From: Chryseobacterium gleum
GTDB lineage: Bacteria; Bacteroidota; Bacteroidia; Flavobacteriales_F; PHOS-HE28
NCBI GenBank assembly: GCA_945872795.1
Contig: CAMCAZ010000004.1
Location: 27,398 to 91,397, forward strand
Reading direction: 5' to 3'
Length of the DNA stretch: 64,000 bases
Below the pieces are notes generated by a model that did no database searches, was not told where the DNA came from, and saw only the letters and a list, made by a program, of their open reading frames with translations. How positions within the stretch are numbered: the stretch's first letter is position 1; each line of letters starts with the position of its first letter. Shown here piece by piece: positions 41,772 through 50,391 of this stretch. The translations under genes were made by a program, and so were the position numbers.

Positions 41772-42284
41772 ATGAGCAACGAAAAGAACCCGTTGGAAGC
41801 CCCACTACGCGTGGTGGGCGGACAACTGTTGGAGGCTCGCAAGGCCGCAGCGCTGGCCGGCCCCGGTGCTTCCCACCAGATGGAGGTGGTGGCCACGGTG
41901 AACGAGGTGCTTTACATCAACGACAGCCGTTCGACCTTCCTGGATGCCACCCTCAGCTCGCTGGGTTCCTTGGACCGAAAGGCCGTGTGGATCGCCGGCG
42001 CTTGGAGCGATGACCTGGCCGATGGTTATGCCCAGGAACTGCTCGCCGAACGCGTCTCGGCCATCGTGCTCTTCGGGGTGACCGCCGATGAGCAGGGTTT
42101 CACCGACGGTGGCAACGTGTTCCTCGCGGATGACGTGCGCATGGCCGTCTTCCTGGCGCGCGAACTGGCGAAGGCGGGCGAACTGGTGCTCTTCAGTCCG
42201 GCCTGTCCGAGCGGCTGCGGCTTTGCCAATTATGAGGAGCGTGGAGCCGAGTACAGGCGTGCGGTGAGGGACCTTCAGGCTTGA
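41772..42284 (+). CDS. Orphan MurD C-terminal-domain-like protein
   Basis: A 170-residue protein that lines up with the last ~135 residues of the MurD encoded just upstream and with nothing before. HQMEVVATVNEVLYINDSRS (36-54) matches [31 protein letters not shown] matches [31 protein letters not shown] (139-158) matches [20 protein letters not shown]. The ATP P-loop domain and the N-terminal nucleotide-binding domain are absent, so it cannot be a ligase alone. K of NDSKATN is R, T is kept, and the GG.DKG loop is changed. Residues 1-33 are unique. It sits between murD and ftsW in the same orientation (13 and 19 bp spacers), so it is co-transcribed. A regulatory partner or a substrate-binding subunit is possible. 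I know no named family. Confidence 0.8.
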   Translation: MSNEKNPLEAPLRVVGGQLLEARKAAALAGPGASHQMEVVATVNEVLYINDSRSTFLDATLSSLGSLDRKAVWIAGAWSDDLADGYAQELLAERVSAIVLFGVTADEQGFTDGGNVFLADDVRMAVFLARELAKAGELVLFSPACPSGCGFANYEERGAEYRRAVRDLQA

Positions 42285-42303
42285 ATCGAACGACTACGAG
42301 CGT

Positions 42304-43482
42304 ATGAACACACTGATCAATAAGCTGCGCGGCGATCGCGTGATCTGGATGACGGCCCTTTTCCTGGGGCTGATCAGCCTGCTCGCGGTCTACAGCTCGA
42401 TCAGTTCGCTCGCCTTCAAACGTGAGGGAGGCAGCACCCTGCACTTCCTGTTCAAGCACGGCCTCATGCTGCTCAGCGGTGGCGTGATCATGTACTACGC
42501 CTCCATGGTGAAGTACACCATCTATTCGCGCCTCTCGCAGCTGGTCATTCCCATCACCGGTGCCCTGCTGTTGCTCACGCTGCTGCTGGGCTCCAACATC
42601 AACGATGCCAGCCGCTGGATCACCATCCCCATCATCAACCAGAGCTTCCAGACGAGCGACCTGGCCAAGGTGGTGCTCATCGTCTACCTCGCGCGGGTGC
42701 TGGGCAAACACCATGACCAGGAATGGACCTTCCGCGATGTGGTGCTCCAGCTCATGCTGCCCGTTGGGGTCATCTGCGGACTGATCCTGCCCGCCAACTT
42801 CTCCACGGCGGCCCTGCTGTTCCTGCTCTGCATGATCATCATGTTCATCGGCCAGGTACCCATGAAATGGTTGCTCTCCATCGTGGGTCTCGCAGTGGGG
42901 GCCTTCATGCTGCTGATCATGGTCAACGAGGCCTTCGACCTGGGCGTGCTTCCCCGCGTGGAGACTTGGGAGAAGCGGATCTCGAGCTTCGGTGAAGCGG
43001 ACAGTGATGCCAACTACCAGGTGGAGCACGCCAAGATCGCCATCGCCTCGGGTGGTCTGCTGCCCAACGGCCCGGGCAGTGGTGCCTCACGCAACTGGCT
43101 GCCGCACCCGTATTCGGATATGATCTATGCCTTCATCATCGAGGAGTACGGCAGCATCCTGGGCGGTCTGGGCCTCTTGCTCCTCTACCTCATCCTCCTG
43201 CTCCGCGCGGTGCGAATCGCACACCGCTGCGACAAACCCTTCGGATCGCTCGTCGCCGTCGGGCTCAGCCTCATGCTCGTCCTCCAGGCCATGATCAACA
43301 TGGCCGTGGCCGTCAATCTTGTACCCGTTACCGGACAGCCCCTGCCCCTGGTGAGCATGGGCGGAACCTCGGTCTGGTTCACCTGCCTCGCGATCGGTAT
43401 CGTGCTCAGCGTGAGCCGAAGCCTTGAAGAACCGTCCACCCCATCCACCGATGAACAACGCCCAAGGACATCAGTCGCTTAG
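42304..43482 (+). CDS. ftsW: SEDS glycosyltransferase FtsW
   Basis: A 392-residue polytopic SEDS protein with about ten membrane helices. Family segments include GSNINDASRWITIPIINQSFQ, SDLAKVVLIVYLAR and the catalytic-Asp region after helix 7. GPGSGASRNWLPHPYSDMIYAFIIEEYG and VTGQPLPLVSMGGTSVW are the strongest signatures. FtsW polymerises lipid II at the septum and works with FtsI. The gene is followed by murG with a 32-bp overlap. Confidence 0.95.
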   Translation: MNTLINKLRGDRVIWMTALFLGLISLLAVYSSISSLAFKREGGSTLHFLFKHGLMLLSGGVIMYYASMVKYTIYSRLSQLVIPITGALLLLTLLLGSNINDASRWITIPIINQSFQTSDLAKVVLIVYLARVLGKHHDQEWTFRDVVLQLMLPVGVICGLILPANFSTAALLFLLCMIIMFIGQVPMKWLLSIVGLAVGAFMLLIMVNEAFDLGVLPRVETWEKRISSFGEADSDANYQVEHAKIAIASGGLLPNGPGSGASRNWLPHPYSDMIYAFIIEEYGSILGGLGLLLLYLILLLRAVRIAHRCDKPFGSLVAVGLSLMLVLQAMINMAVAVNLVPVTGQPLPLVSMGGTSVWFTCLAIGIVLSVSRSLEEPSTPSTDEQRPRTSVA

Positions 43483-44572
43483 GGTGATGATCTCCGGTGG
43501 AGGCACCGGCGGTCACATCTTCCCGGCCATCGCCATCGCGAACGCCGTGCGCGAGCGCGAGGCGGATGCCGAGTTCCTGTTCGTGGGCGCCGAAGGAAGG
43601 ATGGAGATGGAGAAGGTGCCGGCGGCCGGCTACCGCATCGAAGGCCTCCCGATCCGTGGATTCCAACGGGGCTCCATCGTCAAGAACCTCGCGCTGCCCT
43701 GGCAGGTGCTCCGCAGCATGCTCAAGGCCCGGACGCTGGTCCGGTCCTTCCGCCCGAACGTGGCCGTAGGAGTGGGTGGCTACGCGAGCGGTCCCCTGCT
43801 CGCCGCCGCACAGCGCATGGGTGTGCCCACACTGATCCAGGAGCAGAACAGCTTCCCGGGAAGGACCAACATCCACCTGTCACGCCGCGCCAAGCGCATC
43901 TGTGTGGCTTACGCCGGCATGGACCGCTTCTTCCCGAAGGACAAGGTGCTCCTCACCGGTAATCCCGTCCGCCAGGATGTGGTGCGCCTCACCGGCAAAC
44001 GTCCGCGGGGAATGGAGGAGTTCGGTCTACAGGAGGGCCGCCCCATCCTGTTCATCACCGGTGGAAGCCTTGGCGCCCGTGGCGTGAACCGGGGCGTGGA
44101 GGCCGCATTGAAGAGCTGGCAGGAAGCCGGGATCCAGGTGATCTGGCAGACGGGAACGCCTTTCCTGCAGCAGGCACAGCAGGCCGTGGCCGCCATCGGC
44201 TACACGGATTGCAAGGTCCACGAGTTTGTCACCCGGATGGACCTGGCCTACGCTGTGGCCGACCTGGTGGTGTCCCGCGCCGGGGCCATCAGCGTGAGCG
44301 AGCTGTCCCTTGTGCAGAAGCCGTGCATCCTGGTGCCATTGCCCACCGCGGCGGAGGACCACCAGACACACAACGCCCGTGCCCTCACCGATCGTGGTGC
44401 CGCCGTGCTGCTGCGCGACGTGGACACCGTGGAACAGCTCGGGCCCCTGGTGATCTCCCTGATCACCGACCGGACAGCATTGGAACGCCTGCGCACGGCC
44501 ATCGCAGGCTTGGGTACACACAACGCGGCGGAGGCCATCGCCGCTGAGGTCATTCGATTGGCACGCGCATGA
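43451..44572 (+). CDS. murG: N-acetylglucosaminyltransferase MurG
   Basis: A 373-residue GT28 enzyme. The glycine-rich loop SGGGTGGHIFPAIAIA (15-30), VGVGGYASGPLL, GNPVRQDV, LFITGGSLGARGVN and the C-terminal SRAGAISVSELSLVQKPCILVPLPTAAEDHQ are complete. It makes lipid II at the inner membrane. The ATG at 43451 lies inside the ftsW 3' end; an in-frame ATG at 43487, just after the ftsW stop, would remove 12 residues and start at MISGGG, so the exact start is uncertain. It overlaps murC by 4 bp. Confidence 0.95.
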   Translation: MNNAQGHQSLRVMISGGGTGGHIFPAIAIANAVREREADAEFLFVGAEGRMEMEKVPAAGYRIEGLPIRGFQRGSIVKNLALPWQVLRSMLKARTLVRSFRPNVAVGVGGYASGPLLAAAQRMGVPTLIQEQNSFPGRTNIHLSRRAKRICVAYAGMDRFFPKDKVLLTGNPVRQDVVRLTGKRPRGMEEFGLQEGRPILFITGGSLGARGVNRGVEAALKSWQEAGIQVIWQTGTPFLQQAQQAVAAIGYTDCKVHEFVTRMDLAYAVADLVVSRAGAISVSELSLVQKPCILVPLPTAAEDHQTHNARALTDRGAAVLLRDVDTVEQLGPLVISLITDRTALERLRTAIAGLGTHNAAEAIAAEVIRLARA

Positions 44573-45948
44573 GCAGGCTGAGCGGACATAGGTTCTACTT
44601 CATCGGTGTCGGTGGCATCGGCATGAGCGGACTTGCGCGCTACTTCCGTCGCCGCGGTGCCGAGGTGGCCGGCTACGACCGCACGCCCAGCGAGCTCACG
44701 AACCAGTTGCAGAGCGAAGGCATCGAGGTGCAGTTCAACGAGAACCCGCAGCTGATCCCCGAGGCCTTCCGCAGCGCCGCACCCGGCGAGGTGATGGTGG
44801 TGCGCACACCGGCGGTGCCCGTGTCCAGCCCATTGCTCACGTACTGGGAGGACCGTGGCGCCCGCATCCTGAAACGTGCCGAGGTGCTGGGCATGGTCAC
44901 CGAAGACCGACGCACCATCGCCGTGGCCGGCACGCATGGCAAGACCACCGTGAGCACCATGCTGGCACACCTGCTCACCGCCGGTGGCGTCCAGTGCAAC
45001 GCCTTCCTCGGTGGCATCGCGGTGAATTATGGGACGAACGTGCTGTTGAACGATGATGCCGTGGTCAACGTGGTGGAGGCCGATGAGTACGACCGGAGCT
45101 TCCTGCGCCTGCATCCCAGCGAATCCATCATCACCGCGATGGACCCCGATCACCTGGACATCTACGGTACGGCCGAGGCGATGTTCGCGGCCTACACGGA
45201 GTTCGCGGCGCTGAGCACCGGCTTGCTGCTGGTGCACCAGCGTGTGGCCTCCCATTTCACGACACATCCCCGGGCGGTGGTCTATGCCCTGGACCATGCG
45301 GGTGAACCGCGTGCCGATCATGTACGCGTGGAGAACGGTCGCTACGTCTTCGATCTCGTCAGCGAAGGCCATACCCTGCGCGACCTGCAGCTGGGCATGC
45401 CCGGCCGGCACAATGTGGAGAACGCGATCGCAGCCGCCACCATGGCCTTGCGCCAGGGTGTCACACCGGATGCGCTGCGCGATGGACTGGCCTCCTTCCG
45501 TGGTGTTTCGCGCCGATTCGAGGTGCGCATCAACACCCCCCGTGTGGTGTTCATCGATGACTACGCGCACCATCCGAAGGAACTGGACGCCTGCATCGGC
45601 AGTGCGCGCGAACTGCATCCCGGCAAACGGCTGACGGGCATTTTCCAACCCCACCTGTTCAGCCGCACCCGTGACCTGGCCGCCGACTTCGGTCGCAGCC
45701 TTTCCGCCTTGGACGAACTGATCCTGCTGGACATCTATCCTGCACGCGAGGAGCCCATCGAAGGCATCACCTCCCAGTGGTTGCTGGAGCAGGTGCCCAT
45801 GGAAGCGAAGGTCATCAGCACCAAGGAAGGCCTGCTGGAACTGTTGAAGGATCGCCGGATCGAAGTGCTCCTCACGATGGGTGCCGGCGACGTCGATCGC
45901 TCGGTCCCTGCCATTGAACGCCTGTTGAACGAACGCCATCTCCCATGA
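44569..45948 (+). CDS. murC: UDP-MurNAc:L-alanine ligase MurC
   Basis: A 459-residue Mur ligase. The UDP-binding YFIGVGGIGMSGLAR (N-terminal), ATP loop GTHGKTT (121-127), EADEYDRSFLRL, DPDHLDIYG and the C-terminal FIDDYAHHPKEL are the MurC signatures. It joins L-alanine to UDP-MurNAc in the cytoplasm. Both ends overlap neighbours by 4 bp (murG and ftsQ), giving a fully coupled block. Confidence 0.95.
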   Translation: MSRLSGHRFYFIGVGGIGMSGLARYFRRRGAEVAGYDRTPSELTNQLQSEGIEVQFNENPQLIPEAFRSAAPGEVMVVRTPAVPVSSPLLTYWEDRGARILKRAEVLGMVTEDRRTIAVAGTHGKTTVSTMLAHLLTAGGVQCNAFLGGIAVNYGTNVLLNDDAVVNVVEADEYDRSFLRLHPSESIITAMDPDHLDIYGTAEAMFAAYTEFAALSTGLLLVHQRVASHFTTHPRAVVYALDHAGEPRADHVRVENGRYVFDLVSEGHTLRDLQLGMPGRHNVENAIAAATMALRQGVTPDALRDGLASFRGVSRRFEVRINTPRVVFIDDYAHHPKELDACIGSARELHPGKRLTGIFQPHLFSRTRDLAADFGRSLSALDELILLDIYPAREEPIEGITSQWLLEQVPMEAKVISTKEGLLELLKDRRIEVLLTMGAGDVDRSVPAIERLLNERHLP

Positions 45949-46748
45949 AAAAGCTGAAGCGATATCTCCGTCCGCTCGGTATTGGTCTGGGGGTCCTCAT
46001 GATCGCGCTGGCCCTGGGCTTTGTGGAGCGCACGGCCGACCGCACGCCCATCACCGACCTCCGGGTCCACGTGACGGGGGCGGAGGGTGTGCACTTCATC
46101 GATGAGGCCTCCGTGCGCCGCGAAGTGCTCGACCAAGGCATCGCCGTGATGGGAAGCACCATCGGCGAAGTGGATGTGACCACCATCGAGCAGCGACTGC
46201 GCAGTATCCCCTGCGTGGCCAAGGCCGAGGTGTACCATACCATGGACGGCGTCCTGCACGTTAAGGTCCAACAGCGCGAACCCATCGTGCGCGTGATCAA
46301 CAGCGACGGGACCGGTTTCTACATCGACCGCGAAGGATGGACCATGCCCACTGACCTGGCCCATGCCGCACGGGTGCTGGTGGTGACCGGTGCCCTCAAC
46401 GAACCCGGAGCACGGGACGGTGTGCTCGACATCTTCAGCAACGACAGTCTCCAGCAACATTACCGCTCCGACGATATCCACCGCATCGCCACCTTCATCC
46501 GCAAGGACCCGTTCTGGAACGCCTTGGTGGACCAGCTGGTGGTGAACGCTGAGGGCGAGTATGAAGTGATCCCCAAGGTGGGCAGCCACCGCGTCCTCAT
46601 CGGCGATGGGTCCGAACTGGACCAACGCTTCGCCAAACTGCGCCTCTTCTATGCCAAGGGCATGCCCCTGGCCGACTGGCGACGATATGACCGGATCGAT
46701 CTGCGCTTCGCCGAGCAGGTCGTATGCACCAAACGAACAACGCCCTAA
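45945..46748 (+). CDS. ftsQ: Cell division protein FtsQ
   Basis: A 267-residue bitopic protein: short basic N-terminus, one membrane helix (about 10-27, LGIGLGVLMIALALGFVE), a POTRA domain (about 35-110, with ITDLRVHVTGAEGVHFIDEA) and a FtsQ beta domain (LHVKVQQREPIVRVI, GFYIDREGWTMPTD). It links FtsL/FtsB to the divisome. Located at the normal place between murC and ftsA. 15 bp separate it from ftsA. Confidence 0.92.
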   Translation: MKKLKRYLRPLGIGLGVLMIALALGFVERTADRTPITDLRVHVTGAEGVHFIDEASVRREVLDQGIAVMGSTIGEVDVTTIEQRLRSIPCVAKAEVYHTMDGVLHVKVQQREPIVRVINSDGTGFYIDREGWTMPTDLAHAARVLVVTGALNEPGARDGVLDIFSNDSLQQHYRSDDIHRIATFIRKDPFWNALVDQLVVNAEGEYEVIPKVGSHRVLIGDGSELDQRFAKLRLFYAKGMPLADWRRYDRIDLRFAEQVVCTKRTTP

Positions 46749-46763
46749 CACTCCGCACAGACC

Positions 46764-48062
46764 ATGGACCAACATCAAGACATCGTAGCCGGCCTGGACA
46801 TCGGCACGACCAAGATCGCCTGCATCGTCGGGCGCAAGAATGAACAAGGCAAGATCGAGATCCTCGGCATGGGCAAATCGCGTAGCGATGGGGTCAGCCG
46901 CGGCGTGGTGGCCAACATCCAGAAGACCGTGGAAAGCATCATCGCTGCGGTGCGCATGGCCGAGGACAGCGCCGGTGTGGAGATCGGAACGGTGAACGTG
47001 GGCATTGCCGGACAGCACATCCGCAGCATGCAGCACCGCGGCATGAAGATGCGCGAGAGCCTCGATGAGGAGATCGGACAGGTGGACATCGACCAGCTGA
47101 TCGAGGAGACCTACCGCCTGGTGATGCCGCCCGGTGAGGAGATCATCCACGTGCTGCCCCAGGAGTATATCATCGACAATGAGCAGGGGGTCCGCGATCC
47201 CATCGGTATGAGCGGCATCCGCATGGAGGCCAACTTTCACATCATCAGCGGGCAGGTCACCGCAGCGCGCAACATCAACAAGTGCGTGCACCGTGCGGGC
47301 CTCAACGTCACCGAGCTGATCCTGGAGCCCCTCGCCAGCGCCGATGCGGTGCTGAGCATGGAGGAGAAGGAGGCCGGTGTGGTGCTGGTGGACATCGGTG
47401 GTGGTACCACGGACATCGCCATCTTCTTCGACAACATCATCCGCCACACGGCCGTGATCCCCTTCGGTGGGAACGTGGTCACCGAGGACATCCGCCAGGG
47501 CTGCGGCATCATGAAGGAGCAGGCCGAGCAGTTGAAGACCAAGTTCGGCAGCGCACTGGCCTCGGAGAACAAGGACAATGAGGTGGTGTGCATCCCGGGG
47601 CTGCGCGGTCGCGACCCCAAGGAGATCAGCCTGCGCACCCTGGCCGAGATCATCCAGAGCCGCATGGAGGAGATCCTCGAGCACGTCTACTTCGAGATCA
47701 AGAACTCCGGCATGGAGAAGCAGCTCATCGCCGGCATCGTGCTCACCGGTGGTGGCGCACAGCTGAAGCACCTGAAGCACCTGGTGGAACTGATGACGGG
47801 CATGAGCACGCGCATCGGTTACCCCAACGAGCACATCGCGAAGAGCGCGGTGGAGGACGTCACCAGCCCGCTGCACGCCACCGGTGTGGGCCTGGTGATG
47901 AAAGGCTTCGACCACCTGGAACGCCACCGCACCAAGCCCGTGGAGGCCCGCGTGGCCGCCAGCAAGAGCCCCGTGAAGGGCCATTCCAAGGGCATCCTCA
48001 GCGGCCTGCTGGACAGCGTGATGTCCGGAGCCTCCAACATGCTCAAGGACGACGAGAACTGA
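46764..48062 (+). CDS. ftsA: Cell division protein FtsA
   Basis: A 432-residue actin-like ATPase. Phosphate-1 loop: VAGLDIGTTKIACIVG. The SHS2/1C domain (about 85-165) and phosphate-2 loop VVLVDIGGGTTDIAIF are intact, then GIVLTGGGAQLKHLKHL. The C-terminus ends with a short helix (SGLLDSVMSGASNML), probably the amphipathic membrane anchor. FtsA tethers FtsZ filaments to the membrane. 53 bp before ftsZ. Confidence 0.95.
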   Translation: MDQHQDIVAGLDIGTTKIACIVGRKNEQGKIEILGMGKSRSDGVSRGVVANIQKTVESIIAAVRMAEDSAGVEIGTVNVGIAGQHIRSMQHRGMKMRESLDEEIGQVDIDQLIEETYRLVMPPGEEIIHVLPQEYIIDNEQGVRDPIGMSGIRMEANFHIISGQVTAARNINKCVHRAGLNVTELILEPLASADAVLSMEEKEAGVVLVDIGGGTTDIAIFFDNIIRHTAVIPFGGNVVTEDIRQGCGIMKEQAEQLKTKFGSALASENKDNEVVCIPGLRGRDPKEISLRTLAEIIQSRMEEILEHVYFEIKNSGMEKQLIAGIVLTGGGAQLKHLKHLVELMTGMSTRIGYPNEHIAKSAVEDVTSPLHATGVGLVMKGFDHLERHRTKPVEARVAASKSPVKGHSKGILSGLLDSVMSGASNMLKDDEN

Positions 48063-48115
48063 GCCCTTCCCAAGACGACCTTTTTGACCCCCTGACCCTT
48101 TAACCCCCCCAAGCA

Positions 48116-49720
48116 ATGAAATTCGACATCCCCCAAGAGCTCGCCTCGATCATCAAGGTGATCGGTGTCGGTGGTGGCGGCAGCAATGCCGTGAACCACA
48201 TGTATGAGCAAGGCATCAAGAACGTGGACTTCATCGTCTGCAACACCGACCGCCAGGCGCTGGACATCAGCCCCGTGCAGGTGAAGCTGCAGCTCGGCGT
48301 CGGCCTTACCGAAGGCCTTGGCGCCGGTTCCATCCCCGAGCGTGGCCGCGATGCCGTGCAGGAGAACTTGGACGAGGTGCGCCAACTGCTCAGCACCCGC
48401 ACGAAAATGCTGTTCATCACCGCAGGCATGGGCGGTGGTACCGGCACCGGTGCGGCACCGGTGATCGCCGACATCGCCCGCGAGATGGGCGTCCTCACCG
48501 TGGGCATCGTCACCAGCCCCTTCCAGTGGGAAGGCCGCAAGCGCAAGCAGCAGGCCATGGACGGCATTGAGGAGATGCGCAAGGCCGTGGACACGCTGTT
48601 GGTGATCAACAACGACCGCCTGCGCGACCTCTACGGTAACCTCTCCCTGGACAATGCCTTCGAGCATGCCGACAACGTGCTGACGACGGCAGCGCGCGGC
48701 ATCGCCAGCCTGATCAATGATACCGGCACCATCAATGTGGACTTCGAGGACGTGAAGACCGTGATGAGCAAGAGCGGTGTGGCCATCATGGGCATGTCCG
48801 AGGCCGAAGGTGAGGACCGCGCCCTGCGCGCCGCGCAGGAGGCCCTGGATTCGCCCCTGCTCAATGACAACGACATCCGTGGCGCCCGCTACATCCTCTT
48901 CAACATCACGTACGGCACCAAGGAGATCCTCATGGATGAGATCTCGGAGATCACCGAGCACATCCAGGAGGCCGCCGGAAGCAGCGCCGATGTGATCTGG
49001 GGCTACGGCAAAGACGAAAGCCTGGGCGAGAAGATCCGCATCACGCTGATCGCGACCGGTTTCCAGACCAACCCTCAGACCGGTGAGATGATGCGCCCTT
49101 CCGAGGAGCGCAAACTGATCCCCTTGGACGCCGACCGGCCCACGATGATCACGCAGCCCATCGTGAATCCGGTGTCGGTGAGCGCTCCAGTGGCCATCGT
49201 CGCACCACCCGTGCCTTCCGTCTTCGAGGAGCCTTACCTGAAGGCACCTGAAGCACCGGTCAGCGCACCGGAGCCGAGCATCGCCGTGCCGCCCCAGCGC
49301 ACCATTGAGTTCGAAGTGGAGCAGTTCGTACAGCGTTCCTCCGAGCCGGTGCCGAGCGCACCCGCCCAGCAGGAGGAGAAGATCGTGCACCAGCTTGGGG
49401 ATAAGATCGCCGGTTCAATGACTTCCACAACCCCCGAGGTGAGCGAAGCCCGCCTGAGCCCGCACCAGCATCAGGCGCGTGTGGAGGAGCGCGTGGCCAA
49501 GGTGCGTGAGATGACCCAGAAGCTCCGTTCGCCCAACGGCCTGAGCGACATGGAGCGCGAGCCGGCCTACAAGCGTAAGAACATCCAGCTATCAGACGCC
49601 CAGCACAGCGCCGACAGCACCGTGAGCCGCTACACCCTCAGCGAGGAGACCGATGAGAACGGTGAGCGCCGCGTGGAGATCAAGCGCAACAACTCCTATC
49701 TGCACGACAACGTGGACTAG
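48116..49720 (+). CDS. ftsZ: Cell division GTPase FtsZ
   Basis: A 534-residue tubulin-like protein. IKVIGVGGGGSNAVNHMYEQ opens the GTPase domain, and the GTP signature GGGTGTG is at 106-112 (ITAGMGGGTGTGAAPVIA). The T7 loop NVDFEDVKTVM and the second domain are complete. After about residue 330 there is a ~200-residue proline- and glutamate-rich linker (VAPPVPSVFEEPYLK), as is usual in Bacteroidota. It ends in a conserved peptide RRVEIKRNNSYLHDNVD that would bind FtsA and other partners. Its TAG stop is followed after 44 bp by the yqeY-like gene. Confidence 0.95.
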   Translation: MKFDIPQELASIIKVIGVGGGGSNAVNHMYEQGIKNVDFIVCNTDRQALDISPVQVKLQLGVGLTEGLGAGSIPERGRDAVQENLDEVRQLLSTRTKMLFITAGMGGGTGTGAAPVIADIAREMGVLTVGIVTSPFQWEGRKRKQQAMDGIEEMRKAVDTLLVINNDRLRDLYGNLSLDNAFEHADNVLTTAARGIASLINDTGTINVDFEDVKTVMSKSGVAIMGMSEAEGEDRALRAAQEALDSPLLNDNDIRGARYILFNITYGTKEILMDEISEITEHIQEAAGSSADVIWGYGKDESLGEKIRITLIATGFQTNPQTGEMMRPSEERKLIPLDADRPTMITQPIVNPVSVSAPVAIVAPPVPSVFEEPYLKAPEAPVSAPEPSIAVPPQRTIEFEVEQFVQRSSEPVPSAPAQQEEKIVHQLGDKIAGSMTSTTPEVSEARLSPHQHQARVEERVAKVREMTQKLRSPNGLSDMEREPAYKRKNIQLSDAQHSADSTVSRYTLSEETDENGERRVEIKRNNSYLHDNVD

Positions 49721-49764
49721 TCAACGGACCCATCAACGTCAACCCTGCTCACGAACGACCATCC

Positions 49765-50220
49765 ATGGACCTCCAACAGCGGATCGATGCCGACATCAGG
49801 GCGGCGATGCTTGCCCGTGAAAAGGACAGGCTCAACGCCCTGCGGGCCATCAAGAGCGCCATCCTGCTCGAACTGACCAAGGAGGGCGCCCAGGCCGGGT
49901 TGGAGGAAAGTGCGGGCCTCAAGATCCTGCAGAAGCTCTACAAGCAACGGCAGGAGAGTGCCGCCATCTACCACCAACAAGGCCGGGCGGACCTGGCCCA
50001 GGAGGAGGAGGTGCAGGCCGCCGTGATCGAGGCCTACCTGCCCCAGCGCATGAGCGAGGACGAGATCGAGGTCGCAGTGAAGGCGGTGATCGTCACCACG
50101 GGCGCGGCCGGCATGAAGGACATGGGCCGCGTGATGGGTGAAGCGAACAAGCAGTTGGCCGGCAAGGCCGATGGATCCGTGGTCGCGGCGATGGTGAAAC
50201 GCCTGTTGCAGGCGGGTTGA
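49765..50220 (+). CDS. GatB/YqeY domain protein
   Basis: A 151-residue YqeY-type protein: MDLQQRIDADIRAAMLAREK and LNALRAIKSAILLELTKEG at the N-terminus, EVQAAVIEAYLPQRMSEDEI in the middle and GAAGMKDMGRVMGEANKQLAGKADGSVVAAMVKRLL at the end. YqeY resembles the tRNA-binding tail of GatB, and its role is not settled. Same strand as ftsZ with a 44-bp gap, so likely the last gene of the dcw operon. A GC-rich hairpin lies 35 bp after its stop. Confidence 0.9.
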   Translation: MDLQQRIDADIRAAMLAREKDRLNALRAIKSAILLELTKEGAQAGLEESAGLKILQKLYKQRQESAAIYHQQGRADLAQEEEVQAAVIEAYLPQRMSEDEIEVAVKAVIVTTGAAGMKDMGRVMGEANKQLAGKADGSVVAAMVKRLLQAG

Positions 50221-50254
50221 CGACCGGCCAAGTGATGAATGAGCGGGGGCGTGT

Positions 50255-50274
50255 CCGGGGGGGCGCGCCCCCGG
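50255..50274 (+). terminator. GC-only hairpin downstream of the dcw operon
   Basis: CCGGGGG (50255-50261), six-base loop, CCCCCGG (50268-50274). No T-run follows. It could end the dcw transcript, but GC-rich DNA makes such a 7-bp stem cheap. Confidence 0.3.
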
Positions 50275-50391
50275 TCGTTCCAGGGGGTGTCCGGGCCGCG
50301 GAAGACCCGGTTGCCGCTTTAACACTTCGATTCGGCCCGGATGTACGAACTTCGCGCATCACCCGTGAGGGTCCCATCACCATTCCGGACG

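Noticed and set aside
45735..48116. Open frame of about 793 codons on the minus strand
   Set aside because: Opposite ftsQ and ftsA, both certain genes. The protein has no recognisable domain and the composition of an antisense shadow.
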